Under the pieces are notes generated by a model. It was given only the letters and a program-made list of their open reading frames with translations, had not been told where the DNA came from and searched no databases. From assembly GCF_900091525.1 (NCBI RefSeq), contig NZ_FMCU01000019.1, positions 62,001-126,000 on the forward strand: a stretch of 64,000 nt of DNA, in the 5' to 3' direction. Position numbers and translations under genes: made by a program. Source of the DNA: Micromonospora matsumotoense. Lineage in GTDB: Bacteria; Actinomycetota; Actinomycetes; Mycobacteriales; Micromonosporaceae. Position 1 is the first letter of the stretch; each line of letters starts with the position of its first letter. Positions 25,067 through 32,268 of this stretch are shown piece by piece.

Positions 25067-26014
25067 CTAGTGCGGGGTTCTGGAGCGGGGTGGGTTGCGG
25101 GTGGCAGACATGGCCTGGCGGACCGTGTGGGGGATGTAGTCCGGGCGGAGAGCGTCGGACCAGGTGAATCGGAGGATTCGCCAGCCTGCGTTGACCAGGC
25201 GGTTCTGCCGGCGACGATCAGTGAAGAGTGCCTCCGGCGTACCGTGTGGGCCCGTTCCGTCGGCCTCGGCGATCAGCCGGGCGGCACGCCAACCCAGGTC
25301 ACCGATGCCGAGCAGATGGCCGTCCTCGTCGCGCACCTCCTGTTGCAGCGCGTCGGGTGGAACACCGCCGTCGACGCACCGCAGTCGTGCCCAGGTCTCC
25401 AGGGGTGACTGGGCCCGCCCGTCCGCCTCGCCGAGATGACTCCTGGCCGCCGGGGCGCCTCGTCGGCCTCGGACCAGCGCCGGTGCGGTCGCCAGGTCCT
25501 CCGGGGTGACGAGTCCTCGGTTCAACGCCGAGTCGAGCACCGACACGGCCGGGTACCGGTCCAGCCGAAGAATCGCATCCGTCACCGTACGCAAGGGTGA
25601 TGTCGTGGGGATGCCTGCCACGTCGACGATGTCATCGGGGCGCACGGTCAGTTGGTGGACCACGAGTGAGGGGTCGGTGGGCCGCTGCGGCCGGGGGCGG
25701 TCCACGGGCACCGAGACGTGGACGGCGGAGCTCCGGCGCGGTACGGCGATGCCGTGCAGCTCCAGCGCGCTGTCGAGGACCGCGAAAGCTCGCGGACCGA
25801 GGCTGACCACCGCCGCCCGGATGCGGACCCGGCCGGTGACCGCATCGGGTGGCTGCCCGCCCGGCACGAAGCAACCACGGGACAGCCGCCTCCACCGGCC
25901 GGAGCGGCAGAGCTGTCTGATGTGGTCACGGGTCAGACCGGCCGCGAGGGCCTGCGACGTGGTGACCATCCCGTCCTGCCCGAGGGCGACACGATGGATG
26001 AGTTCGAGCGGCAT
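25067..26014 (-). CDS. AbiEi-like N-terminal domain with DUF559 (Vsr-like nuclease fold) C-terminus
   Basis: The 315-residue product begins with a winged-helix region of the AbiEi antitoxin type (VTTSQALAAGLTRDHIRQLC then RSGRWRRLSRGCFVPGG) and ends with a DUF559 region related to very-short-patch endonucleases (DLGWRAARLIAEADGTGPHG ... RRQNRLVNAGWRILRFTW). The nuclease core Asp and Glu appear in GDLGWR and AEADG. No toxin partner is adjacent. It is bracketed by two family 1 palindromes and preceded by two DnaA boxes. An in-frame GTG at 26036-26038 is an alternative start. Confidence 0.85.
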   Translation of the reverse strand: MPLELIHRVALGQDGMVTTSQALAAGLTRDHIRQLCRSGRWRRLSRGCFVPGGQPPDAVTGRVRIRAAVVSLGPRAFAVLDSALELHGIAVPRRSSAVHVSVPVDRPRPQRPTDPSLVVHQLTVRPDDIVDVAGIPTTSPLRTVTDAILRLDRYPAVSVLDSALNRGLVTPEDLATAPALVRGRRGAPAARSHLGEADGRAQSPLETWARLRCVDGGVPPDALQQEVRDEDGHLLGIGDLGWRAARLIAEADGTGPHGTPEALFTDRRRQNRLVNAGWRILRFTWSDALRPDYIPHTVRQAMSATRNPPRSRTPH

Positions 26015-26057
26015 CACCGCCCCACCCTCACCCGCCACCCACAGGCACTTCGACCCC

Positions 26058-26078
26058 TGTGGATAAATCTGTGGATAA
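26058..26078. promoter_or_regulatory. pair of perfect DnaA boxes
   Basis: TGTGGATAA occurs at 26058-26066 and 26070-26078, 12 bp apart in the same orientation; each is the exact complement of the DnaA consensus TTATCCACA. They lie 44-64 bp before the AbiEi/DUF559 start, beside a family 1 palindrome. I noticed no other copy in the window. There is no dnaA or dnaN and no box cluster, so this is not a chromosomal origin. Confidence 0.7.
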
Positions 26079-26094
26079 CTTCCGCGACTCAGCT

Positions 26095-26154
26095 GGTGAT
26101 CAAGAGGTTTACGTCAAATACGAGCACTCTCATGACGCAAACCTCTTGATCACC
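26095..26154. repeat. dispersed palindrome family 1, copy 4
   Basis: GGTGATCAAGAGGTTTACGTC and TGACGCAAACCTCTTGATCA are the arms; the centre contains GAGCACTCTCA, similar to GAGCGCTCTCA in the copy at 54284. It begins 60 bp past the purA stop. The purA-side flank (26155-26213) is almost all G on the plus strand, so the purA transcript would be C-rich. Confidence 0.92.
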
Positions 26155-26213
26155 AAGGCGAGGCGGGGCGGGGCAGAGGCCGGGGCGGGGGCGGGGGCGG
26201 GGGTGGGGGTGGG

Positions 26214-27503
26214 TTAGGGGAGGAGTGGGTGGCGGACTACGTTTTCTTCGCGGCCGGGGCCTACGCCTACCACGCTGACGCGGGTGCCGGTGATCTCCTC
26301 GATGCGGGCGATGTAGCGGCGGGCGTTCTCCGGCAGCTCGTCCTCGGTGCGCGCCTTGCTGATGTCCTCCCACCAACCGTCGTGCTCTTCATAGATCGGG
26401 GTGGCGTGGTGGAAGTCGGTCTGCGTCATCGGCATGTCGTCGAAGCGTTCGCCGTTGATCTCGTACCCGATGCAGAGCGGGACCTTGGGCAGGCCGGTGA
26501 GCACGTCCAGCTTGGTGATCACCAGGTCGGTGACGCCGTTGAGCCGGCAGGAGTACCGGGCCACGACGGCGTCGAACCAGCCGCAGCGGCGCTCCCGGCC
26601 GGTGGTGGTGCCGTACTCGTGACCGACCTTGCGCAGGTGCTGGCCGTTGTCGTCGAACAGCTCGGTCGGGAACGGGCCGGACCCGACCCGGGTGGTGTAC
26701 GCCTTGCTCACCGCGATGACCCCGGTGATCGCGGTCGGCGGGATGCCCGCACCCACGCACGCCCCACCGGCCGTCGGGTTCGACGAGGTCACGAAGGGGT
26801 AGGTGCCGTGGTCCATGTCGAGCATGGTGGCCTGGGCACCCTCCAGCAGCACCGTCTCGCCTCGGTCCAGGGCGTCCCAGAGCATCACCCGGGTCTCGGC
26901 GATGTACGGCCGCAGCCGCTCCGCGTACCGCAGGTACTCCTCGACGGTCTCCTCGACGTCGATCGCCTTGCGGTTGTAGACCTTGAACAGCAGCTGGTTC
27001 TTCTCGCGCAGCGCGAGTTCCAGCTTCTTGCGCAGGATGCCCGGGTCGAGCAGGTCCTGGAGCCGGATGCCCATCCGGGCGACCTTGTCGCCGTACGCCG
27101 GGCCGATGCCCCGCCCGGTGGTGCCGATCCGGGCCGACCCGAGGTAGCGCTCCACCACCCGGTCCAGCGCCCGGTGGTGCGGCATGATCAGGTGCGCGTC
27201 GCCGGAGATCCGCAGCCGGGACACGTCCACCCCCCGCTCGGCGAGCCCGTCGATCTCGGCGAGCAGCACCTTCGGGTCGACCACCACCCCGTTGCCGATG
27301 ACGATCATGGCGCTCGGTGAGAGCGCGCCCGACGGCATCAGGTGCAGCGCGTACTTCTGCCCGTCCGGGGTGATCACGGTGTGGCCGGCGTTGTTGCCGC
27401 CGGAGTAGCGCACGACGTAGTCGACCCGCTCACCCAGCAGGTCGGTAACCTTGCCCTTGCCCTCGTCGCCCCACTGAGCGCCGATGAGCACGATCGCTGG
27501 CAT
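26214..27503 (-). CDS. purA: adenylosuccinate synthetase (housekeeping)
   Basis: PurA ligates aspartate to IMP using GTP on the way to AMP. The 429-residue enzyme starts MPAIVLIGAQWGDEGKGKVT with the canonical P-loop Asp and Glu, and keeps YSGGNNAGHTV (catalytic His), IGTTGRGIGPAYGDKVARMG, DHGTYPFVTSSNPTAGG, STRVGSGPFPTE-type loop as TTRVGSGPFPTE, and GRERRCGWFD. It is complete. The ATG follows GGAGG; the longer open frame upstream is antisense to the next gene. This gene contrasts with the divergent paralogue at 14209-15594. Confidence 0.98.
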   Translation of the reverse strand: MPAIVLIGAQWGDEGKGKVTDLLGERVDYVVRYSGGNNAGHTVITPDGQKYALHLMPSGALSPSAMIVIGNGVVVDPKVLLAEIDGLAERGVDVSRLRISGDAHLIMPHHRALDRVVERYLGSARIGTTGRGIGPAYGDKVARMGIRLQDLLDPGILRKKLELALREKNQLLFKVYNRKAIDVEETVEEYLRYAERLRPYIAETRVMLWDALDRGETVLLEGAQATMLDMDHGTYPFVTSSNPTAGGACVGAGIPPTAITGVIAVSKAYTTRVGSGPFPTELFDDNGQHLRKVGHEYGTTTGRERRCGWFDAVVARYSCRLNGVTDLVITKLDVLTGLPKVPLCIGYEINGERFDDMPMTQTDFHHATPIYEEHDGWWEDISKARTEDELPENARRYIARIEEITGTRVSVVGVGPGREENVVRHPLLP

Positions 27504-27626
27504 CTTTTCCGCCTCCAGAAGGCTCGGGTGCCAGGTGGCGACCGGTTGGCGAGCCCGGGGTGTCAGGCTAACAAGTAGGGACGGCGTGGCCAGCAGGGGT
27601 TCGCGTCGGAGGTCAGGAGGCCCGGT

Positions 27627-28640
27627 TTGTACGACGTGGTGCTGCTCACCCTCGGCTCGGAGCGGGACGCTCCCGGTGGAGGCTGTGGCAGCGGCGACGC
27701 CTGCTGCGGCGGCACCTCCGACCCCACCGGGAAGCCGCCCGCCGAGCCGGGCGGGGAGCGCTGCGAGACACCGCGCGTGCCGGTGCTGGCCTGCGCGGAC
27801 GCGTTGACCGCCCGGGGCGCCCGGGTGGAGACGGTCATCGCCCGCTCCGACGCCGAGGTCGACGAGGTGCTGGCCCGGCTGGACGCTCCGGCCCGCCCCG
27901 ACGGCCTCACCTGGCCCGACCCGGACAGCAAGGTCCGGCTGGTCGTCGCCACCGCCAGCGACGCCCAGTTGCGCGCCGTCGTGCGTCGGCTGGTCCGCCG
28001 GTACGCCCCACCGCCGAGCCGCCGCCCCGCCGAGCTGGCCGGCAACCGTACGGTGCCCGATCTGCCGCCGATCGGCGTACTCCCGCTCGATCCGGCCCGG
28101 GGTGGCCCGCACCGGGACCTGGCCGCGCAGCTCGGCCTGCCCCGGGACCCGGCGGCGGTGGCGGCGGCCGTGCTCGACGGCGGCGTACGCCGGCTCGACC
28201 TGCTGCGCAACGACGGCGGCTCGGTGACCCTGGACGGCGCGTTGCTCGGCGCGGCCGACGACGCGGGCCGGCCGCTGCACTGGCGTGGCCGGGTGGAGGT
28301 GGACGACGCGGTGCTCACCGACGGCGCGGACCCGATCCTGGCCTGCGCGATCGGCAACGCCGGCGGATACGCGACCCTCGACTCGCTGCCGCTGCTCACC
28401 GCCCCCGACCCGGCCGACGGTCTGGTGGAGGTCGCGGTGGCCGTTCCCGTGCCGACCCGCGCCACGTTGGGTAGGAGGAGGAAGATCCGCTACGAGGTAC
28501 GTCGGGCCCGGGGCCGGGCGGTGGCCGTGATCCCCCGCGACGAACGGGTGCCCTTCCTCGACGACGGGGTCGAGGGCGAGTTGAGCCGGAAGCGGTCCTG
28601 GTGGACCGAGCCCGGGGCCTGGGCGGTCTTCACGGGCTGA
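27627..28640 (+). CDS. diacylglycerol-kinase-like protein with Cys-rich N-terminal motif
   Basis: The 337-residue product starts at a rare TTG codon after GGAGGTCAGGAGG. Residues 140-200 (PIGVLPLDPARGGPHRDLAA ... AVAAAVLDGGVRRLDLL) resemble the DAG-kinase catalytic region, in which the usual GTGNDFAR loop is altered to DPARGGPHRD. The end (RRRKIRYEVRRARGRAVAVI) resembles the DAGK C-terminal sheet. The N-terminus has GGGCGSGDACCGG, possibly a metal or redox site. Activity is doubtful because the nucleotide loop is degenerate. It diverges from purA. Confidence 0.7.
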   Translation: MYDVVLLTLGSERDAPGGGCGSGDACCGGTSDPTGKPPAEPGGERCETPRVPVLACADALTARGARVETVIARSDAEVDEVLARLDAPARPDGLTWPDPDSKVRLVVATASDAQLRAVVRRLVRRYAPPPSRRPAELAGNRTVPDLPPIGVLPLDPARGGPHRDLAAQLGLPRDPAAVAAAVLDGGVRRLDLLRNDGGSVTLDGALLGAADDAGRPLHWRGRVEVDDAVLTDGADPILACAIGNAGGYATLDSLPLLTAPDPADGLVEVAVAVPVPTRATLGRRRKIRYEVRRARGRAVAVIPRDERVPFLDDGVEGELSRKRSWWTEPGAWAVFTG

Positions 28641-28716
28641 CCACCACCCGCGTGTCGTCACCCGGCGTGACGGGAACGGGACGGCCTATCCTCGGCGGGA
28701 GGAATGGGGAGGAGCC

Positions 28717-31260
28717 GTGGTGGACGACAACGCCGACCGGGCAGGACTGCCCGGCCAGCAGCCGGTGCCGGAGCGGGACATCGAACCGCTCTGGCCACCG
28801 GACCCGGCCGAACCGGTGCCGCACTGGGCCGGTGAACCCCCGCCGGCCTTCCCGCCGACGGCGTACCCGTCGCTCTCGGCGGAGGTGACTCCGACACCTA
28901 CCGACGGTGGCTGGGCCCCGCCCGGGGACGGGTGGACACCCGCCCACCCGGACCCGACCCCCACCCCGAACCTCCCACCGAGGTACGACGGCCTCCCCGG
29001 CTACGACACCCCGGCCGGATACGACTACCAGGCCGGATACGACTACCAGGCCGGATACCACCCTCCGCCCAGGCACGACGACCCGCACCCCACCCTGTCG
29101 GCGGGGTATCAGGGATCGGCAGAACACCACGCTCCGAGGGCGCACCGGGGGCCGGTAGAACACCAAGAACCGGCAGAACACCAAGAACCGGCGGAACACC
29201 GCAGGCCGGAGCGGCGGGCCGGGCGGGGCCGGTCCGGGCGGGTGGACCTCGATCTGCCCTTCACCCTGGACCCGTCGCTCGCCGGCCCACCGTCGCCGCC
29301 GGCCGGACCTGGCCAGCTGCCCGGTCCGTCGACGGATGTGCACCCGCCGAGCCCTCGCAACGGCCCGCCCCACCCCGTCCCACCGGCCCACCCGAGCAAC
29401 GGAAACGTCGTGCCCCACGGAACTGACCCGACCGAATTGAATCTTGGAAGGTTCGGGCCCCTCCAGGGGCCGAAATCCTCCAAGATCCACGACGCTGGAT
29501 CGGATGCCACAGGCGTGCCGGCGATACCGGCACAGCCGGCGGGCCGGGGCGAGTCCCCATGGGCGCTGCCGCCCCAACGGCTCTCGGTCGGAGCCGAAGA
29601 ACCCGGCAGGGCCGAGGAGCCGGGCAGAGGCAGGGCACCGGATGGCGCTGAGCGGACCGGCGGCGCTGAGGGAAGCGGCGGTGCTGAGCGGGCCAGCGGT
29701 GCTGAGGGAAGCGGCGGTGCTGAGCGGGCCAGCGGTGCTGAGGGAAGCGGCGGTGCTGAGCGGGCCGGCGGTGCTGAGGGACCGGGCAGGGCCGGGGAGT
29801 CCGGGAGAGCCGGACAGCCGGGCGAAGGAGCAGAATCGGGCGGCGTCGACGAGGTGGTGCCCGGTACGGCCGTAGGGGTTGGCGCGGTTGGCCATCCATC
29901 GACAGCAGAGCCCGGTGGGGTGTCGTCCGAGCCGCAGCCGCCGTCGGAACACCCGCCAGCAGCAGGCGTGCCGGCGGTTCCCCCACTCCCGGCACCCACC
30001 GCGCCGCCACTCCCGCCGCCGCTGCTCCCCGCACCCGGTCCCACCGGATGGCCCGGACCCATCAGCGGCTCCGGCCCCGATCACCCCGGGCCCACCGGAG
30101 CCGGACCGGCAGATCCCGGATCGGTCCGGCCGGGATCGATCGGACCCGAAGGACCCATGCCGCCCCGCCAGCAGTCACCCGGTCAGCAGTCACCCGGCGA
30201 GCAGTCACCCGGCGGCTGGTACCGGTCGTCCTGGCCGGAGCAGCCAGGCCCGGCCGGGATGCCCCCGGCCGCCTATCCCGACCCGGCGACCCCGGCCGGC
30301 TACCCGGAACTGGGGTGGTCGCCGGAGAGTGGGATCGCGCCGACCGCCGAGGACTTCGCCCGCCGCCGGCAGATCCGGCCGGCCGACCCGATCGCCACGA
30401 TGGGCGTGCGGGCCGTGGTCAACCGGATCGGCCTGGTGAAGCTCCCGCCGGGTCAGCACGAGCAGGAGGTGAAGCGGGACATCGAGATGGTGCGCCGCAA
30501 CTTCGGCGGGCTGCGCCAGGTGACCGTGGTCAACCCCAAGGGCGGCGCCGGTAAGACGGTGGCCATCCTGCTGCTCGCGATGACCTTCGGGCAGAAGCGC
30601 GGCGGCTACGTGCTGGCCTGGGACAACAACGAGACCCAGGGCACCCTGGGGATGCGGGCGCAGCAGGACTTCCACTCCCGTACGGTCCGGGACATGCTGC
30701 GCGACCTCGGGCAGTTCCAGGGGCCGCACGGCCGGATCGGGGACCTGTCGCAGTACGTCCGCTCGCAGGGCGAGGGGATGTTCGACGTGCTCGCCTCGGA
30801 CGAGTCGGCGACCGGGGGCGAGATGCTGACGGCGGCGGCGTTCGCCGAGATCCGTGAGGTGGTGAGCCGGTTCTACAAGCTGATCTTCGTGGACACCGGT
30901 AACAACGTCCGGGCGCAGAACTGGCAGGCCGCGATGGACGCCACCGACCAGTTGGTGGTCACCATGTCGGCCCGTAACGACTCGGCGGAGACGGCCGCCC
31001 GGATGCTCGACCACCTGGAGCAGAGCGGCCGGCACCGGCTCGTCCGGCAGGCGGTGACGGTGGTGTCGATGCCGCCGTCCCGCAAGGAGATCGACCTGCC
31101 GGCCATCCAGGAACACTTCGCCGCCCGGACCAGGGCGGTGCTGCTCGCGCCGTACGAGCGGCTGATCGACACCGGCGAGCCGATCCGGTACGGCGGGCTC
31201 TCCTCGGCCTCCCGGGACGCCTGGCTGAAGATCGCCGCAGCGGTGGCCGAAGGGCTCTGA
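28717..31260 (+). CDS. ParA/MinD-like ATPase with a 560-residue disordered N-terminal arm
   Basis: The C-terminal 280 residues of this 847-residue protein form a SIMIBI ATPase: LRQVTVVNPKGGAGKTVAIL carries the deviant Walker A near 607-614, LAWDNNETQGTLGMRAQ the switch I region, and LIFVDTGNNV the switch II aspartate. The architecture recalls SCO5717/EspI-type proteins linked to ESX secretion, but no ESX gene is nearby. The N-terminal arm is Pro/Gly/Glu-rich with several repeats (YDYQAG, EHQEPA, QQSPG, and a 12-residue AEGSGGAERASG unit). A palindrome is embedded in frame at 29441-29486. Confidence 0.85.
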   Translation: MVDDNADRAGLPGQQPVPERDIEPLWPPDPAEPVPHWAGEPPPAFPPTAYPSLSAEVTPTPTDGGWAPPGDGWTPAHPDPTPTPNLPPRYDGLPGYDTPAGYDYQAGYDYQAGYHPPPRHDDPHPTLSAGYQGSAEHHAPRAHRGPVEHQEPAEHQEPAEHRRPERRAGRGRSGRVDLDLPFTLDPSLAGPPSPPAGPGQLPGPSTDVHPPSPRNGPPHPVPPAHPSNGNVVPHGTDPTELNLGRFGPLQGPKSSKIHDAGSDATGVPAIPAQPAGRGESPWALPPQRLSVGAEEPGRAEEPGRGRAPDGAERTGGAEGSGGAERASGAEGSGGAERASGAEGSGGAERAGGAEGPGRAGESGRAGQPGEGAESGGVDEVVPGTAVGVGAVGHPSTAEPGGVSSEPQPPSEHPPAAGVPAVPPLPAPTAPPLPPPLLPAPGPTGWPGPISGSGPDHPGPTGAGPADPGSVRPGSIGPEGPMPPRQQSPGQQSPGEQSPGGWYRSSWPEQPGPAGMPPAAYPDPATPAGYPELGWSPESGIAPTAEDFARRRQIRPADPIATMGVRAVVNRIGLVKLPPGQHEQEVKRDIEMVRRNFGGLRQVTVVNPKGGAGKTVAILLLAMTFGQKRGGYVLAWDNNETQGTLGMRAQQDFHSRTVRDMLRDLGQFQGPHGRIGDLSQYVRSQGEGMFDVLASDESATGGEMLTAAAFAEIREVVSRFYKLIFVDTGNNVRAQNWQAAMDATDQLVVTMSARNDSAETAARMLDHLEQSGRHRLVRQAVTVVSMPPSRKEIDLPAIQEHFAARTRAVLLAPYERLIDTGEPIRYGGLSSASRDAWLKIAAAVAEGL
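29441..29486. repeat. palindrome inside the ParA-like coding sequence
   Basis: ATCTTGGAAGGTTCGGGCCC pairs imperfectly with GGGCCGAAATCCTCCAAGAT. It is translated in frame as part of LNLGRFGPLQGPKSSKIH, a stretch unlike the Pro/Gly repeats around it. Its CCAAGATCCAC end matches the outer arm of the intergenic palindrome at 61112-61191. Confidence 0.75.
29661..29768 (+). repeat. 36-bp coding tandem repeat, three copies
   Basis: Units at 29661-29696, 29697-29732 and 29733-29768 differ by one or two bases. Each encodes GAEGSGGAERAS-type residues in the disordered arm of the ParA-like protein. The unit length is a multiple of three, so copy number can vary without a frameshift. Confidence 0.9.
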
Positions 31261-31322
31261 ACCGCCCGATCGGCGGTACGACGCCACGGGGTGATCGCCC
31301 CGACGGCACCGGGAACCGACAC

Positions 31323-31360
31323 GCCGGCCCGCCCCCACGTGCTGTCGGGGGCGGGCCGGC
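31323..31360. terminator. 14-bp stem-loop between the ParA-like and DUF3151 genes
   Basis: GCCGGCCCGCCCCC and GGGGGCGGGCCGGC are perfect arms around a 10-base loop, 62 bp after the ParA-like stop and between convergent genes. Confidence 0.8.
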
Positions 31361-31466
31361 GACGGTCAGGGTGGGCTGCTGCCCGTCAGACCGGCCGACG
31401 CGGGGTGACCACGGGCCGACCCACCCGACGGCAGTCAGCCGGTCGGATCGGGCGCTGGTCGGCCGG

Positions 31467-31895
31467 TCAGGCGCTGGCGAGGGCGTCCCCGGCCGCCGGG
31501 TCGCAGTCGCGGAGGAACTGGGCGCACCGGGCGGCCTCGTCCGCCTCGCCGATCTCCCCGGCGGCCCGGGACAGGACGTAGAGGCAGCGCAGGAAGCCCT
31601 CGTTCGGGGTGTGCGACCACGGGACCGGGCCGTGCCCCTTCCAGCCGCTGCGCCGCAACTGGTCCAGGCCACGGTGGTAGCCGGTGCGGGCGTACGCGTA
31701 CGCCGCGATCACCTGGCCGCTGTCCAGGGCTCGGGTGGCCAGCGCCGCCCAGGCCGCACTGTGGGTGGGAAAGCGGGCCGCGACCTCGGCGTACGCCTCG
31801 TCGGTGCCCTGCTCGGCGGCGGCGTCCAGCGCGGCGTCCGCCTCTTCGTGCACGGGCAGGAGGGTGGCCGGAGGCTCAGGCAACAGGTTCTGCAT
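31467..31895 (-). CDS. DUF3151 family protein
   Basis: The 142-residue soluble protein starts MQNLLPEPPATLLPVHEEAD and contains helical repeat-like segments (AWAALATRALDSGQVIAAYA, GYHRGLDQLRRSGWKGHGPV) plus the PNEGFLRCLYVLSRAA block, all typical of the actinobacterial DUF3151 family. Its function is unknown. An ATG four codons earlier (31905-31907) is also possible. In mycobacteria a member lies close to fba, and here fba is only about 1.7 kb away. Confidence 0.85.
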   Translation of the reverse strand: MQNLLPEPPATLLPVHEEADAALDAAAEQGTDEAYAEVAARFPTHSAAWAALATRALDSGQVIAAYAYARTGYHRGLDQLRRSGWKGHGPVPWSHTPNEGFLRCLYVLSRAAGEIGEADEAARCAQFLRDCDPAAGDALASA

Positions 31896-31944
31896 CGCCC
31901 CATTCAACCCGCTTCGCCCAGCGCGGCGCGAGGGGGTCGGTTGT

Positions 31945-31950
31945 ATACGG
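31945..31950 (+). promoter_or_regulatory. candidate -10 element for the LOG-family gene leader
   Basis: TATACG in the context TTGTATACGGTGG is a good -10 match in very GC-rich surroundings. It is about 320 bp before the LOG-family start, implying a long 5' leader that would contain the aromatic leader peptide and the hairpin. The -35 region is unclear. Confidence 0.4.
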
Positions 31951-31991
31951 TGGCTGAACGGTGGAGGTCTACGTCACGCCCGGGACCCGGT

Positions 31992-32029
31992 CGGGTGAAC
32001 CCTCGGCCCCACCGGGTGAACCCTCGGCC
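31992..32029 (+). repeat. 17-bp direct repeat in the leader region
   Basis: CGGGTGAACCCTCGGCC occurs at 31992-32008 and 32013-32029. It lies in the presumed 5' leader of the LOG-family gene, between the candidate -10 and the leader peptide. Confidence 0.7.
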
Positions 32030-32115
32030 GACCGTACCGGCCCTGCGGTCGTACCGGCGACCCTCGCGGCTCGGATGATCCACCCCAGCGGCCCCGCCGG
32101 TCGGCCCTGCGGCCC

Positions 32116-32193
32116 ATGCCGCACGGAGATATCTTCCACTACAACTATTGGTCCGGAGCCTCCCCAGGACCCGGTTACGCAGGAGCCCGGTGA
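32116..32193 (+). CDS. candidate aromatic leader peptide
   Basis: A 25-codon frame encodes MPHGDIFHYNYWSGASPGPG then YAGAR. The run FHYNYW is very rich in aromatic residues, and the stop codon lies inside the 5' arm and loop of a perfect 11-bp hairpin. This is the layout of a ribosome-mediated attenuator sensing Phe/Tyr/Trp (or His) charging. Against it, there is no clear ribosome site and the gene downstream is not an obvious aromatic-pathway enzyme. Confidence 0.4.
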   Translation: MPHGDIFHYNYWSGASPGPGYAGAR

Positions 32194-32213
32194 CCTCGGT
32201 CGCCGGGCTCCTG
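32180..32213 (+). terminator. attenuator-like stem-loop before the LOG-family gene
   Basis: CAGGAGCCCGG and CCGGGCTCCTG are perfect 11-bp arms around a 12-base loop, 55 bp before the LOG-family start. GGAGCC at 32155-32160 could pair instead with GGCTCC in the 3' arm, which would give a competing antiterminator fold. Confidence 0.6.
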
Positions 32214-32268
32214 TCGTCGGTGCCCCCGCCGCCGCGCGGTGGTGGCGGGGTGGGGGCAGGATGGCGGG

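Noticed and set aside
26058..26078. Chromosomal replication origin
   Set aside because: Only two DnaA boxes are present, with no dnaA/dnaN genes, AT-rich unwinding region or box cluster.
24914..26154. Composite transposon around the DUF559 gene
   Set aside because: The bracketing repeats are stand-alone palindromes that also occur elsewhere without genes between them; no transposase or target-site duplication is visible.
27504..28661. N-terminal extension of purA by 386 codons
   Set aside because: It is antisense to the DAGK-like gene; the canonical PurA N-terminus begins at 27503 with a good ribosome site.
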